NCBI RefSeq assembly: GCF_000373365.1
Contig: NZ_KB891225.1
Coordinates: 1 to 57,849 of the forward strand
DNA length: 57,849 nt
Reading direction: 5' to 3'
DNA from: Parafrankia discariae
Lineage (GTDB): Bacteria; Actinomycetota; Actinomycetes; Frankiales; Frankiaceae
Below the pieces are notes generated by a model that did no database searches, was not told where the DNA came from, and worked only from the letters and a program-made list of their open reading frames with translations. The position numbers and the translations under genes are program-made. Below are positions 18,452 to 27,221 of this stretch, piece after piece (position 1 is the first letter of the stretch; the number at the start of each line of letters is the position of its first letter).

Positions 18452-19207
18452 GTGAAGTTCAGGGTGCTCGGGTCCGTGGAGGTCGAGGCCGGTGGCAGGG
18501 CACACCGGATTCCCGGGGCCCGCCAGCGGCTGCTGCTGGCGACACTCCTGGTCAGCGGCGGACGTCCGGTGCCCGCCGAGCTGCTCCACGCCGAGCTGTG
18601 GGGTGAGAACCCACCGGCCACCGTCGAGAACTCGCTGCATGCCACCGTCTCCCGGTTACGCAGGGCACTGAGGAAGATCGGCGGAGGACGGCCTCCCGCG
18701 CTGCTGACCCGCGCGCCCGGCTACCTGCTCGACGTCGACGCGGACGATCTCGACCTGACCGCGTTCCGCGCCGGTGTCGCCCGGGCCCGGGTCACGCGCG
18801 GCACCGACCCCGAGCGGGCCCACGCCATCCTGCAGGAGTCGCTGGGGCTGTGGCGGGGGGCTCCGCTGCAGAACATCACCGCCGGCCCGCTCTGCCGTGG
18901 CACCGTGCTGCAGCTCGAGGAGGAGTACCTGGCAGCCGTCGAGGACGGTCTGCGGTTCAGCGTCGAGCATCGGGATCCGGCGTACGTCGTCGGAGAGCTG
19001 CGGCGGGTGAGTTTCGCGCACCCGTGGCACGAACGGATCATCGACCTGCTGATGCTCGCGCTCTACCGGTGCGGCCGGCAGGCGGAGGCCATCCTGACCT
19101 ACAACGATGTCCGTGAGCGGTTGTCCCGGGAGCTCGGAGTGGAGCCGTCCGCGCTGCTCCGGAACCGTTTCGAGGAGATCCTGAACCACGCGCCGTCGCT
19201 GGGCTGA
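18452..19207 (+). CDS. SARP-family pathway regulator (AfsR/DnrI type)
   Basis: A 251-residue protein with the SARP layout: an OmpR-like winged helix at residues 1-95 (KFRVLGSVEVEAGG, then ARQRLLLATLLVSGG, and TVENSLHATVSRLRRAL), followed by a bacterial transcriptional activation domain with tetratricopeptide-like helices (LDLTAFRAGVARARV, HPWHERIIDLLMLALYRCGR, RELGVEPS). It starts with GTG at 18452 behind aggagaag. SARPs activate antibiotic biosynthesis genes; the divergent GNAT-decarboxylase-ACP operon is the natural target. It lacks the ATPase and TPR extensions of AfsR. Confidence 0.9.
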   Translation: MKFRVLGSVEVEAGGRAHRIPGARQRLLLATLLVSGGRPVPAELLHAELWGENPPATVENSLHATVSRLRRALRKIGGGRPPALLTRAPGYLLDVDADDLDLTAFRAGVARARVTRGTDPERAHAILQESLGLWRGAPLQNITAGPLCRGTVLQLEEEYLAAVEDGLRFSVEHRDPAYVVGELRRVSFAHPWHERIIDLLMLALYRCGRQAEAILTYNDVRERLSRELGVEPSALLRNRFEEILNHAPSLG

Positions 19208-19247
19208 GCCTTCTGTCGGGAGGAGAGCCCAGACCTGTCCGTTACCG

Positions 19248-19284
19248 GTTGACGGCGTCAACAAGACGAAAAGTCGGTCTTTTC
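19248..19284. terminator. Inverted repeats between convergent SARP and purU genes
   Basis: A perfect palindrome GTTGAC-GGC-GTCAAC (19248-19262) is followed by a small hairpin GAAAAG-TCGGT-CTTTTC (19268-19284) rich in A and T. They lie between the 3' ends of the SARP gene (19207) and purU (19348), consistent with a two-way terminator. No long T-run is present. Confidence 0.45.
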
Positions 19285-19347
19285 CGGCATCCCGGAACCG
19301 TCCGATCGGTTCCCGGGCAAGGCCGCCGGCTACCGTGTCGTGTGTGT

Positions 19348-20223
19348 TCACGGGAAGACGACTGTCCGGTTCCCGATGACCGCGATCCGGTTCTCGCTGT
19401 GCCAGCGCACAGCGCGGGCCAACGCGCGGCTCTCGGCCTCCCGGCCACAGGCCGCGAGCTGGTCGGGGCCGAGCGAGTGGTCGACGCGGATGACCTCCTG
19501 CTCGATGATCGGGCCCTCGTCAAGGTCGGCTGTCACGTAGTGCGCGGTCGCCCCGATGAACTTGACCCCTCGTGCGTGTGCCTGGTGGTAGGGCTTGGCG
19601 CCCTTGAAGCTCGGCAGCATCGAGTGGTGGATGTTGATCGCCCGGCCCTCGAGCCGCTTGCACAGGTCGTCCGAGAGGATCTGCATGTAACGGGCCAGGA
19701 CGACGAGATCGACACGCTCCTCGCCGATGAGGTCCAGTAGGGCGGCCTCGGCCTGCGGCTTGGTGTCCTTCGTCAGCGGGATGTGCCGGAACGGCACGCC
19801 GAAACTGTCGGCGATGCGGCCGAGGTCGGGGTGGTTGGACACGACCGCGACGACGTCGAGGTTCAGCTCGCCGATGGAGTTGCGGAACAACAGGTCGTTG
19901 AGGCAGTGAGCGAACCTGCTCACCATGATGACGGCGCGCAGACGCCGTGCGGTGTCGGTCAGCTGCCAGATCATGTCGAACTTGTCGGCGAGGACCCGCA
20001 TCTCCTGGCTGAGAATGTCGAGGTCCAGCGGGGAGCCGTCGACGTGCGCGAACTCCACACGCATGAAGAAGGCGTCGCTGGTCGCACTCCCGAACTGCTG
20101 GCTCTGCACGATCGTGCACTCCTCCCCCGCCAGCAGCCCGGTGACCGCGTGCACGATGCCCGGGGCGTCCGGGCAGGACAGCAGCAGGACGCCGTGCTGG
20201 GCGCCGACGGGCGCAGTCATCAT
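19348..20223 (-). CDS. purU: Formyltetrahydrofolate deformylase
   Basis: A 291-residue PurU. The N-terminal ACT domain (about 10-85) begins GVLLLSCPDAPGIVHAVTG. The C-terminal formyltransferase domain holds the catalytic Asn197 and His199 in RAINIHHSMLPSFKGAKPYH and Asp235 in TADLDEGPIIEQ. It hydrolyses 10-formyl-THF to formate and THF, balancing the one-carbon pool. Two adjacent ATGs (20223, 20220) follow a ggaggc site. The same reading frame stays open upstream for 229 more codons, which encode a folD remnant, so purU may also be read as the end of a longer fused protein. Confidence 0.9.
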   Translation of the reverse strand: MMTAPVGAQHGVLLLSCPDAPGIVHAVTGLLAGEECTIVQSQQFGSATSDAFFMRVEFAHVDGSPLDLDILSQEMRVLADKFDMIWQLTDTARRLRAVIMVSRFAHCLNDLLFRNSIGELNLDVVAVVSNHPDLGRIADSFGVPFRHIPLTKDTKPQAEAALLDLIGEERVDLVVLARYMQILSDDLCKRLEGRAINIHHSMLPSFKGAKPYHQAHARGVKFIGATAHYVTADLDEGPIIEQEVIRVDHSLGPDQLAACGREAESRALARAVRWHSENRIAVIGNRTVVFP

Positions 20224-20910
20224 GCCTCCAGGAGCGATTCGGTCGGGTCGAGAAGGACAAATCCGTCGTCCGTCGACGACCGGACGGCCGGCGAGGACCC
20301 GTGCGGCGAGCACTGTGTTGTGTAGCAGCCACACGTCGGTCACTGGGCCCACCCCGCCGGGAACCGGGGTGATGGCGCGGACCCGGGGCGCGAGGGAAGC
20401 GTAGTCGACGTCGCCGACCATGTGCACCCGTCCGTCGACGCCGGTCTGCGGGTTGATCCCGACGTCGATGACTACGGCGTTCTCGCCGACGTGTTCGGCT
20501 TTGATCAACCCAACCTTGCCGGCCGCGACGATCAGGACATCGGCCCAGCGCGTATGGCGCCCGATCCCGATGGTCCGGTCTGCCCACCCGTCGACGGACT
20601 CGACGGTGGTCTGGCGCTCGTAACCCAGTGATATCGCTGGTTTGCCCACATTGTTGGAACGACCGACGACAACGATCCCGGCGAGCCCAAGCGATCGGGT
20701 CAACTCGCGTTGCGGCCCGCCGAGCAGGCCGGGCCGCTCCGCCCTCAGGACGCGGGCCGCCGCCACGATGTCGTCGGCGTGGTCGAGCTTCCCACCGCAC
20801 CCAGAAGTGTGGCCGGCACACCCACCGTGACCGAGACAACCGGACCGTGCGAATGTTAACCGCCGGGATGCCCCGATCAACGATGCCCGGTCGCTGGGAG
20901 GCCGTGACAT
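20224..20910 (-). pseudogene. folD: folD C-terminal half, in frame with purU
   Basis: Codons upstream of and in frame with purU encode the NADP-binding half of methylene-THF dehydrogenase/cyclohydrolase: VVVGRSNNVGKPAISLG, DVLIVAAGKVGLI, AVVIDVGINPQTGVDGR, GDVDYASLAP, ITPVPGGVGPVTDVWLLHNT. The homology begins near 20700. Before that the frame reads unrelated sequence, so the N-terminal catalytic half (with the YxxxK motif) is missing. No stop separates it from purU. Loss at the 5' side coincides with the divergent deaminase gene starting at 20909. It is most likely a truncated gene. A folD-purU fusion with a shortened N-terminus is possible, but it would lack dehydrogenase catalysis. Confidence 0.7.
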
Positions 20911-21547
20911 GACGCTGCGTCGGTGGGAGAAGGCTGACGAGGCCTGGATTTCACTGGAAGAACCATGGCGCGAAGCGTTGGAGCTGGCGTGGGAGTCGTA
21001 TCGCGGAGGCGGTGTCGGAGTCGGCGCGATACTGACTGACAGTGCGGGCCGCGTCCTCGCTCATGGCCGGAACCGGCGTTTCTCCGCTACGTCTCCTCGC
21101 TTGCTCGCCCACGCCGAGATGGAGGTCCTGGCCGCGCTTCCTCCCGACAAGGAGCGCGCTCGCGACGCTGTTCTCCACACGACCCTGCACCCGTGCCCGA
21201 TGTGTCTGGGGGCCGTGGTGGTGGCACGGGTGGGGCAGGTTCATTTCGGGGCTTTCGATCCGACCTGGCTCGGAATCGAGAGGCTACCGGACCTCAACGA
21301 CGAGGTCCGCCTCCGATGGCCGAGGATCAGCGGCCCGCTGGCCGGCCCGCTGGGTGAGTGGGCCGCGGTTCTGCCCGCGCTGAACACCCGCGGGTCCCTG
21401 CTGCGGGCGATGGAAAAGGTCGCGCCGAAACGTGCGCACCGTGCTCGCCTTATCGCGCATCGCCTGGAATCGGATCAACCTGATTCGACCAGCCAGGCCC
21501 TCGAGCTGGTCTGGGATCTTCTGACGGACCACGACGACCCGAGCTGA
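20909..21547 (+). CDS. Cytidine/deoxycytidylate-type nucleoside deaminase
   Basis: A 212-residue zinc deaminase. The active-site motif HAE (68-70) supplies the zinc His and the proton-shuttling Glu, and PCPMC (Cys96, Cys99) completes the zinc site. The frame resembles stand-alone actinobacterial CDA/TadA-like proteins, with a helical C-terminal extension of about 80 residues. It may act on cytosine, guanine or a related base; TadA is less likely because the C-terminal tRNA-binding segment differs. The start ATG at 20909 has a gggagg site. It is divergent from the folD remnant. Confidence 0.8.
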   Translation: MTLRRWEKADEAWISLEEPWREALELAWESYRGGGVGVGAILTDSAGRVLAHGRNRRFSATSPRLLAHAEMEVLAALPPDKERARDAVLHTTLHPCPMCLGAVVVARVGQVHFGAFDPTWLGIERLPDLNDEVRLRWPRISGPLAGPLGEWAAVLPALNTRGSLLRAMEKVAPKRAHRARLIAHRLESDQPDSTSQALELVWDLLTDHDDPS

Positions 21548-21841
21548 TCATCCTTGTGCCCTGAGCTCCCGCCGGTACCCCACGTCACGGATCGCGGCAC
21601 CACCCACGACCTCATCCCTGACGGCACCGTCCGGCTGCCAGCCCAGACGGGTGTAGAACCGGATCGCGCGGGTGTTCGTTTCCAGGACCCACAGCGTCGC
21701 CGACGCGAAACCGGCGGCACCGAGCACCCACGAACGGTTCGATTTCTCCTGCCAGGTGCGTGCGGTGGCCACATACCAGTGAATGTCGGTGACGGCCGGA
21801 TCCGGTACGGGCTCTCGACGGTGGCAGGCGAGCATTCGCAC
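21548..21841 (-). pseudogene. GNAT acetyltransferase, C-terminal fragment
   Basis: The 97-codon frame ends with a typical GNAT C-terminus (LWVLETNTRAIRFYTRLGWQ, then RDEVVGGAAIRDVGYRREL). Before LGAAGFASATLW the sequence no longer looks like a GNAT: the acetyl-CoA loop (R/Q-x-x-G-x-G) and all the N-terminal strands are missing. It is a 5'-truncated remnant with its 3' end against that of the deaminase gene. Confidence 0.65.
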
Positions 21842-21877
21842 GAAGAGGGTTAGGGCGACAAGGCCGGAGCCGGGGCC

Positions 21878-22759
21878 CTATTTCGGCGGGCGCGTCCAGG
21901 CGCGGACGGCGAGCTTCCCGGTGGTGCCGAGGTCGAGGTGGAGCGTCAGGGTCACCGGATCGGCGCCCCGCTGGGCCCGCACCCTGACGTAGGTGACTCT
22001 GCCGGCGGCGCTGCGCCACATGAGGCCCGAGATGGCGCTCTCGCCCGGTTTCAGGACCAGCGGACGGGCTGGCTCGTCGAATCCCGGTGCCGAGGTGCTG
22101 ACGCCGCCGCTCCCGTGCAGGATCTGGACACCTTCGACGAGTGACCGGTCCTTGTCCAGCGGCTCCAGGAGCGGGTAGCCGTCGAGTGCGTAGTCGCGCG
22201 TCCCGCAGTTCTCCAGGCGTAGACCCCGTACGTGCAGCCCCGTCGCGGATGTGCCGTCATCGACAGTGAGGCGCAGGCCGGAGGGCGGGCACTCGCCGGG
22301 AGCGGGCGGCGCCTCGGCGGCAGGCACCCTGGTCACCTCGGCGACCCTGACGCGGGTCACCGGGCACTCTTCGGGGTCGGGCACCCCCAGCCGGACCGTG
22401 CCGCGCACGGTCGCGCCGGGGCCGACCGAGTGCACGGTCTCGTATCTGCCGTCCACGAACTCGCCGGTTTCCGCGAGGAAGTAGAACAGGATCGTGTACG
22501 TGAACGCCTCGGTTTCCTCGTTGGCGACCTCGTAGGTGGCCGAGATCTCGGGGCCGTCGGTGGGGAGGGGAGCGGAGTAGTCGTCGGGGCACGGGGGGAG
22601 CCTGCCGGAGAAGACGGTCTTCGAGGTGATCCGGACGCCGTCCACGGGCGGGACGGTGACGGAGGTCCGGGCCACGGTCGGGCCCCCGGATACGGATCCG
22701 CATGCCGTGAGCAGCAGAAGCGAGACGAAAGCTGGAAGAAGGGGGGCAGCTCTGCGCAT
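21878..22759 (-). CDS. Secreted lipoprotein with DUF4232-like domain
   Basis: A 293-residue protein. The signal peptide ends in the lipobox LLLLTACGS (Cys20). The middle part, residues about 45-150, looks like a FxLYD/immunoglobulin-like domain (ISATYEVANEETEAFTYTIL). The C-terminal 130 residues match DUF4232: CPPSGLRLTVDDGTSATG, LRLENCGTRDYALDGYP and LVLKPGESAISGLMWRS. Such lipoproteins are common on actinobacterial surfaces and are of unknown function. The gene stands alone. Confidence 0.75.
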   Translation of the reverse strand: MRRAAPLLPAFVSLLLLTACGSVSGGPTVARTSVTVPPVDGVRITSKTVFSGRLPPCPDDYSAPLPTDGPEISATYEVANEETEAFTYTILFYFLAETGEFVDGRYETVHSVGPGATVRGTVRLGVPDPEECPVTRVRVAEVTRVPAAEAPPAPGECPPSGLRLTVDDGTSATGLHVRGLRLENCGTRDYALDGYPLLEPLDKDRSLVEGVQILHGSGGVSTSAPGFDEPARPLVLKPGESAISGLMWRSAAGRVTYVRVRAQRGADPVTLTLHLDLGTTGKLAVRAWTRPPK

Positions 22760-23162
22760 CCGGTCATCCCATCAGGGGTAGGAGCGCCGGCTGCCGCCGA
22801 CGCCCGATTCGCACCAGGTTTCGACGGCAGCGACCGCACACGGAGGCGACCAGTCGGGTTCGACCCGCGAATACACGACTCTGCCAGTCCCGACCCCCTA
22901 CGGCCGACCGCGCGACCGCCGCCGTGTTGGCCGTACGCGGGTCGCGGTCCGCGGTCCCGGGGGTTGACCACCGTCCCATTGCGTGGTGATTATGTCATTA
23001 TCCCCACAGAAGGGTGATGGGCATGGTGACGGCGACCTGCCTCCTGGCCCAACGCGCCCTCGGCACGACGAGGGCGGACGCCACGCCCCTGACCGGTCTG
23101 AAAGCGGCCTGCCGGAGATGCTCGGCGCCGAAGGGCCGTGTGCTCCGACAGAAGGGCCCACC
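22760..23162. other. Intergenic, no gene seen
   Basis: About 400 bases between the lipoprotein start and the ADP-ribosylglycohydrolase start. Open frames here are short and have poor composition. An in-frame extension of the downstream gene reaches back to 22983, but the good ribosome-binding site (agaaggg) is at 23163. Confidence 0.5.
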
Positions 23163-24107
23163 ATGACGACACCGGCCTCCCGGCAGCGCATCCACGGCGC
23201 GCTGCTGGGACTGGCCGCCGGCGACGCGCTCGGCGCCACCCTGGAATTCATGGGCCCCGCCGAGATCACCCGCCGCCACGGCGTCCATTCCGAGATCATT
23301 GGCGGAGGGGCGTTCGGGTGGCGTCCCGGGCAGGGCACCGACGACACCGACCTGACCATCGCGGTGGCCCGCGCCTACGCCGGCGGCTACCGGCTCGGCG
23401 CGGTGACCGAGCACTTCCTGCGCTGGTACGAGGGGCGCCCCCGGGACATCGGCGGCATGACCGCCGCCTCCCTGCGGCGTATCGCCGACGGCGAGGAGCC
23501 GCTGGCCGCGGGTGCCGCGGCGACCGCCGCGGCGGGAGGCGGCGGCGCCGGCAACGGCAGCCTCATGCGCGCCCTGCCCACCGGGCTGGCCCGCGCCCAC
23601 CCGGAGCTGTGCGCCCGTGAGGCCGCCGAGATCAGCGCCGTCACCCACGCCGACCCCCGCTGCGTGCACGCCTGTGTCGCCTACACCGCGATCGTCTCCG
23701 CCCTCGTCGAGGGCGCGCCCGTCCCCGAAGCCCTCCACGCGGGACGTGGGACCACTCCCCCGGTCCGCGCCGCCGAGGTCGACGCCGCCCTCGCCACCTC
23801 CGCTGCGACATCCCTGGTCGACCTGCCCACCACGGGCTACGTCGTGCACTCCCTCGCCGTGGCCGTCTGGGCGCTCCAGCAGCCCGGCACGCTGGAGGAG
23901 CTTCTCGTCGCGGTCGTCAACCGCGGCGACGACGCCGACACCACCGGTGCCATCACCGGCGGCCTGCTCGGCGCCCGCGACGGGGCCGCCGCCCTGCCCG
24001 AGCGCTGGGCGCGGAAACTGGAATACGCCCAGGAGATCAGCGAACTCACCCCGGTGCTGCACGCCCTGCGCAGCCACCACCCCAGCGCGGAGCCGCTGCG
24101 GGGATGA
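23163..24107 (+). CDS. ADP-ribosylglycohydrolase (DraG/ARH family)
   Basis: A 314-residue all-helical hydrolase. Dimagnesium-site motifs are visible: GTDDTDLTIAVA near the N-terminus and NRGDDADTTGAITGGLLGA near the C-terminus, with LGLAAGDALGATLEF as the entry motif. It should remove ADP-ribose from protein or nucleic acid, or hydrolyse a related glycoside. The start at 23163 has agaaggg upstream. The stop overlaps the start of the next gene (ATGA at 24104), so the pair is translationally coupled. No ADP-ribosyltransferase is recognised nearby. Confidence 0.9.
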   Translation: MTTPASRQRIHGALLGLAAGDALGATLEFMGPAEITRRHGVHSEIIGGGAFGWRPGQGTDDTDLTIAVARAYAGGYRLGAVTEHFLRWYEGRPRDIGGMTAASLRRIADGEEPLAAGAAATAAAGGGGAGNGSLMRALPTGLARAHPELCAREAAEISAVTHADPRCVHACVAYTAIVSALVEGAPVPEALHAGRGTTPPVRAAEVDAALATSAATSLVDLPTTGYVVHSLAVAVWALQQPGTLEELLVAVVNRGDDADTTGAITGGLLGARDGAAALPERWARKLEYAQEISELTPVLHALRSHHPSAEPLRG

Positions 24108-24610
24108 CCGGCGAACCCGCGCGCGAGCGTGACAGCTTCGTCTGGACCGACCCGGACACCGGACACCGTTGGCAGATCGACACCACCTGGCGCCCGCAGG
24201 CAGGCCGGTGGCTGTGCACCGCCCTGACCATGGCGGCCGCCAGCCCCGGTGCGGCCGTCACCTCCCGCCTCGTGCGTCTGGTCGAAGCCGAGGCCCGGGC
24301 CCGGGGCCGGATCCGCGCGCGCCCCGAGGGGCCCACCCCGCCGGGGGACGACGATCCCGAGATCGCCGCCGCCCGGGAACGACTGCGCGGCGCGGGCCGC
24401 CTGCGTCCGGTCGACGCCACCTGGCTCGACCGCTGCGCGGTGATGCGCCGGGCCTGGCGAGAGGGCCGGCCGATGGCCGCGGGCCTCGCCGAACGCTGGC
24501 CCGGCAACCAGCCCGCCACCTACGACCGCTGGGTCGAACGCGCCCGAACCTGGGACCGCACGACGGCCTCCGGACTCCTCGACACGATCGGCCGTCCGGC
24601 GGCACGCTGA
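24104..24610 (+). CDS. Uncharacterised protein coupled to the ADP-ribosylglycohydrolase
   Basis: A 168-residue soluble protein I do not recognise. It opens with DSFVWTDPDTGHRWQIDTTW and contains helical, arginine-rich stretches and a tryptophan-rich C-terminal half (RRAWREGRPMAAGLAERW, TYDRWVERARTWDR). No signal peptide or membrane segment is seen. Its ATG overlaps the stop of the hydrolase gene, so a functional link is likely, for example as target, adaptor or inhibitor. Confidence 0.65.
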   Translation: MTGEPARERDSFVWTDPDTGHRWQIDTTWRPQAGRWLCTALTMAAASPGAAVTSRLVRLVEAEARARGRIRARPEGPTPPGDDDPEIAAARERLRGAGRLRPVDATWLDRCAVMRRAWREGRPMAAGLAERWPGNQPATYDRWVERARTWDRTTASGLLDTIGRPAAR

Positions 24611-24681
24611 GCGGCGGCAAACCCGAGCGTCGACGCCGCGCGGTGCGCCGGGCGCGAGGCCCTCGGGCCGCTGTTTCGCTC

Positions 24682-25944
24682 CTATATCCCGCACAGCGCG
24701 TGGTCGGCTGCCGTCGCGAGCACGGCCGTGGCGGCCGCGGGGGCGGGGTGGATCGTGCTGGCCAGGACGACCGTGCGGGCGGTGTCCTCGTTCCAGAACG
24801 CCATGGTCTCGTATCCGAAGACGGCGCCGCTGTGGCCCCAGTTCACTCCGCAGCGGTCCTGGACCCGTTCGATCCCGAGGCCGTAGCGGAAGGCCGGGTC
24901 GGTGGGATCCTCCACGATGGTGGTCGTCATCTGCCGGAGCATCCGAGCGCTGAGCAACTCGCCGCCCAGCAGGGAACGGTAGAAGTGGGACACGTCCTGG
25001 GCGTTGGAGACGATGGCGCCGGCCGCCCAGGCGTGCGACGGGTTGAGCCCGGTCACGTCGAACGGCCTGCCGTCGGCGGTGGGAACGAGGTCAGGCGGGA
25101 CGTATCCGTGGGCGTAATAGCCGGGCAGGTCCCCGGTGACGGCGGGGAAGGACGTGTCGGCCAGGCGCAGTGGTGTGAAGATCCGTCGGCGGAGTTCCTC
25201 GCCCAGCGGATGGTGGGTGACCGACTCGACGAGCAGTCCGGCGACGATGTAGTTGGTGTTGGAGTACGCCCAGGCGGTACCGGGGGCGAACGCACCCGGG
25301 TGGGTTTCGGCGATGGCCACGAGTTCCGCCGGGTCGAAGACCCGGTTGTGGACGACGCCGGCCAGCAGACCGGGGTCGGCTGTGTAGTCGAACAGGCCGC
25401 TGGTGTGGTTGAGCAGCTGCCGGACGGTGATCGCGTCTCCGTGGTGCAGCAGGCCCGGCAACCAGCGTTCCACGGGCCGGTCGAGGGCGAGGCGTCCCTC
25501 CTCGACGAGTTGGAGTACCACGGTGGCCACGAACGTCTTCGTGATGCTGCCCATCCGCATCCGGGCCTGCGGTCGCAACGGCGCACCCGTGGCCAGGTCC
25601 GCGACGCCCGCGGCGGCCTGGCGGACCCGGCCGTGGTCCTGTACCCGGACCACCGCGCCGGGGACGCCGGCGGCGATGACCTCGCTCAGCAGCGTGCGCA
25701 GCTCGGGGTCGATCCCCGCCGACGTGCCCGGCTCGGGGACCCCACGCGCCGCCGTGCCGGCCAGGGCTGGGGCGGCCCCCGTCAGCGGGGACGAAACCAG
25801 AATCACGATCACGAAGAAAGCCGCGACTGGGAGGAGCGTCCCCGCGGGCCTCAGCCGATATGTCCGGTGCGGGCCGTGCACGTCCGATGAACGGCGCCAC
25901 ATGTCGGTGACGAACTCGCGGAACACCTGAGATTTCACTGCCAT
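24682..25944 (-). CDS. Serine hydrolase, beta-lactamase/D-Ala-D-Ala carboxypeptidase family
   Basis: A 420-residue class C-type hydrolase. An N-terminal hydrophobic segment (LLPVAAFFVIVILVSSPLTG) acts as signal or anchor. Catalytic motifs: SxxK in MGSITKTF, YxN in YSNTNY, and the HxG-type third motif in WGHSGAVFG. Substrate could be a cell-wall peptide or an ester. The ATG at 25944 has a poor site; the ATG at 25902 is another option. Upstream a 9-base repeat (cccaggaag, from 25971) occurs almost three times. Its stop is close to that of the convergent plus-strand gene at 24610. Confidence 0.85.
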   Translation of the reverse strand: MAVKSQVFREFVTDMWRRSSDVHGPHRTYRLRPAGTLLPVAAFFVIVILVSSPLTGAAPALAGTAARGVPEPGTSAGIDPELRTLLSEVIAAGVPGAVVRVQDHGRVRQAAAGVADLATGAPLRPQARMRMGSITKTFVATVVLQLVEEGRLALDRPVERWLPGLLHHGDAITVRQLLNHTSGLFDYTADPGLLAGVVHNRVFDPAELVAIAETHPGAFAPGTAWAYSNTNYIVAGLLVESVTHHPLGEELRRRIFTPLRLADTSFPAVTGDLPGYYAHGYVPPDLVPTADGRPFDVTGLNPSHAWAAGAIVSNAQDVSHFYRSLLGGELLSARMLRQMTTTIVEDPTDPAFRYGLGIERVQDRCGVNWGHSGAVFGYETMAFWNEDTARTVVLASTIHPAPAAATAVLATAADHALCGI

Positions 25945-25970
25945 CTCCAATGGTTTCGCCGTATGACCGG

Positions 25971-25994
25971 CCCAGGAAGCCCAGGAAGCCCAGG
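25971..25994. repeat. Short 9-bp tandem repeat
   Basis: cccaggaag at 25971-25979 and 25980-25988, then a partial copy to 25994, just before the serine hydrolase start (minus strand). Confidence 0.7.
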
Positions 25995-26078
25995 TCGGCC
26001 GGCGGCCCGCGGTGACAGGGCTACCGTGGTTCTTCTTCGTCTGTTCATGTTCGTCGTGACTTTCTCCGGTCCGGGATG

Positions 26079-26669
26079 TTATGCCCGGCTGCCACTTTTC
26101 TCTTCGGTGACGGCCAGCCGGGTCTGGCGGCGCTGCCGCAGCCGGGCGGATATCAGCCGCCACATCCGTCCGCCGACGAAAGCCCCGGCGAACATGAGCA
26201 CGTAGACCAGCGGAGTCCAGGCGCCACCGACGGATGTGTACGTTCCGTTGAGATAGGTGAACGTCTCGTCGCTGATCAGGTAGGGGACCCCGGTCCAGTG
26301 GAAGGTGCCGGAGATGCGCGGGGCGGTCGCGGTGATCCCGGCGTCGAAGGCGGTTCTTGCGACGTGTTCGAGCACCGTCATGACAGCGTCGACGAGGAGA
26401 AGGGCGAGGGCCGCGGCCGCCCAGGACGGCCGCCGTGACAACTCGCCGTACTCGGCGGTGAGATAGCCGGCGGCGAGGACGCGCAGATCACCGAGCTGGC
26501 GGACGGCCTGGCGGCCCCCGACGTCCTCGGCCGCGGCCCGCAGGTTGTCGCGCAGTTCCCGCCGCCTGGCGATCCGGGATCGGCGCGGCAGGTCCTGCAA
26601 CCGGGCGTCCATCGTCCACACGGCGCGTTCGATGTGGAGCCGGTCGAGAGTTCTCCGTGACGTGGCCAT
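26079..26669 (-). CDS. Membrane protein of a PadR-linked pair (DUF1700-like)
   Basis: A 196-residue protein. The first 85 residues are soluble and helical (MDARLQDLPRRSRIARRREL and AAAEDVGGRQAVRQLGDLRVLAAGYLTAEYGE), which is the DUF1700/HAAS domain found next to PadR regulators. Two or three membrane segments follow (AALALLLVDAVMTVLEHVA; TPLVYVLMFAGAFVGG). It starts directly after the PadR stop (1-base gap), so both are one operon. HAAS-type proteins are thought to link PadR control to membrane functions; the exact role is unknown. Confidence 0.75.
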   Translation of the reverse strand: MATSRRTLDRLHIERAVWTMDARLQDLPRRSRIARRRELRDNLRAAAEDVGGRQAVRQLGDLRVLAAGYLTAEYGELSRRPSWAAAALALLLVDAVMTVLEHVARTAFDAGITATAPRISGTFHWTGVPYLISDETFTYLNGTYTSVGGAWTPLVYVLMFAGAFVGGRMWRLISARLRQRRQTRLAVTEEKSGSRA

Positions 26670-26670
26670 G

Positions 26671-27033
26671 TCAGGTGTCCTCCGGTGAGGTGGGCGGGTC
26701 GGGGAGGCGTCGGACAAGCACGGGATGGACCACCGCGGCCAGCGACAGCCAACTCGCGGTGCCTTCGGCCAGGGCCTGGACACCGGCCGCGGTCGGTCGG
26801 TAGTACTTGCGGGCCGGGCCGGATCGGGAGGCGACCAGGCGCGCCTCCACCCGGCCCTCGCGTTCCAGGCGTGCCAGCGCCGGATACACGCTGCCCTCGC
26901 TGATGTCCGACAGCCCGAGCGCGTGCAGCCGCTGGACGACCTCGTAGCCGTAGGACTCGCGCTCGGCGAGCAGCCGTAGCAGCAGCAGCGACAGGACGCC
27001 CTTGAGGAGCTGGGGATCATGTGTCGGCGCCAT
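26671..27033 (-). CDS. PadR-family transcriptional regulator
   Basis: A 120-residue PadR. The winged helix is clear: LLKGVLSLLLLRLLAERESY, GYEVVQRLHALGLSDISEGS, VYPALARLEREGRVEARL and the wing ARKYYRPTAAGVQAL. It should repress its own operon with the membrane protein downstream. A dyad at 27053-27071, 20 bases before its start, is the likely operator. Confidence 0.9.
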   Translation of the reverse strand: MAPTHDPQLLKGVLSLLLLRLLAERESYGYEVVQRLHALGLSDISEGSVYPALARLEREGRVEARLVASRSGPARKYYRPTAAGVQALAEGTASWLSLAAVVHPVLVRRLPDPPTSPEDT

Positions 27034-27052
27034 GGAGCAAAGCTAAGCCGGG

Positions 27053-27071
27053 TACCTGGCATAGTCAAGTA
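27053..27071. promoter_or_regulatory. Candidate PadR operator
   Basis: TACCTG (27053-27058) and CAAGTA (27066-27071) form an inverted repeat with one mismatch and a 7-base spacer, in an AT-rich pocket before the PadR gene. The position fits autorepression. Confidence 0.45.
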
Positions 27072-27221
27072 ATGGGCATAGGCAAGGCGGGTCGGAAGAT
27101 CGGAGACCGCACCGTCTGCCGCCGGCGTCGCCCGGCCGCCCTGCGCCGCGAGCCACGCCGTCGCGCCGTTCAGTCAGGTAGCTCGACCGACGTCATGCGC
27201 GGTGACACCCGCCCCGCGCCG

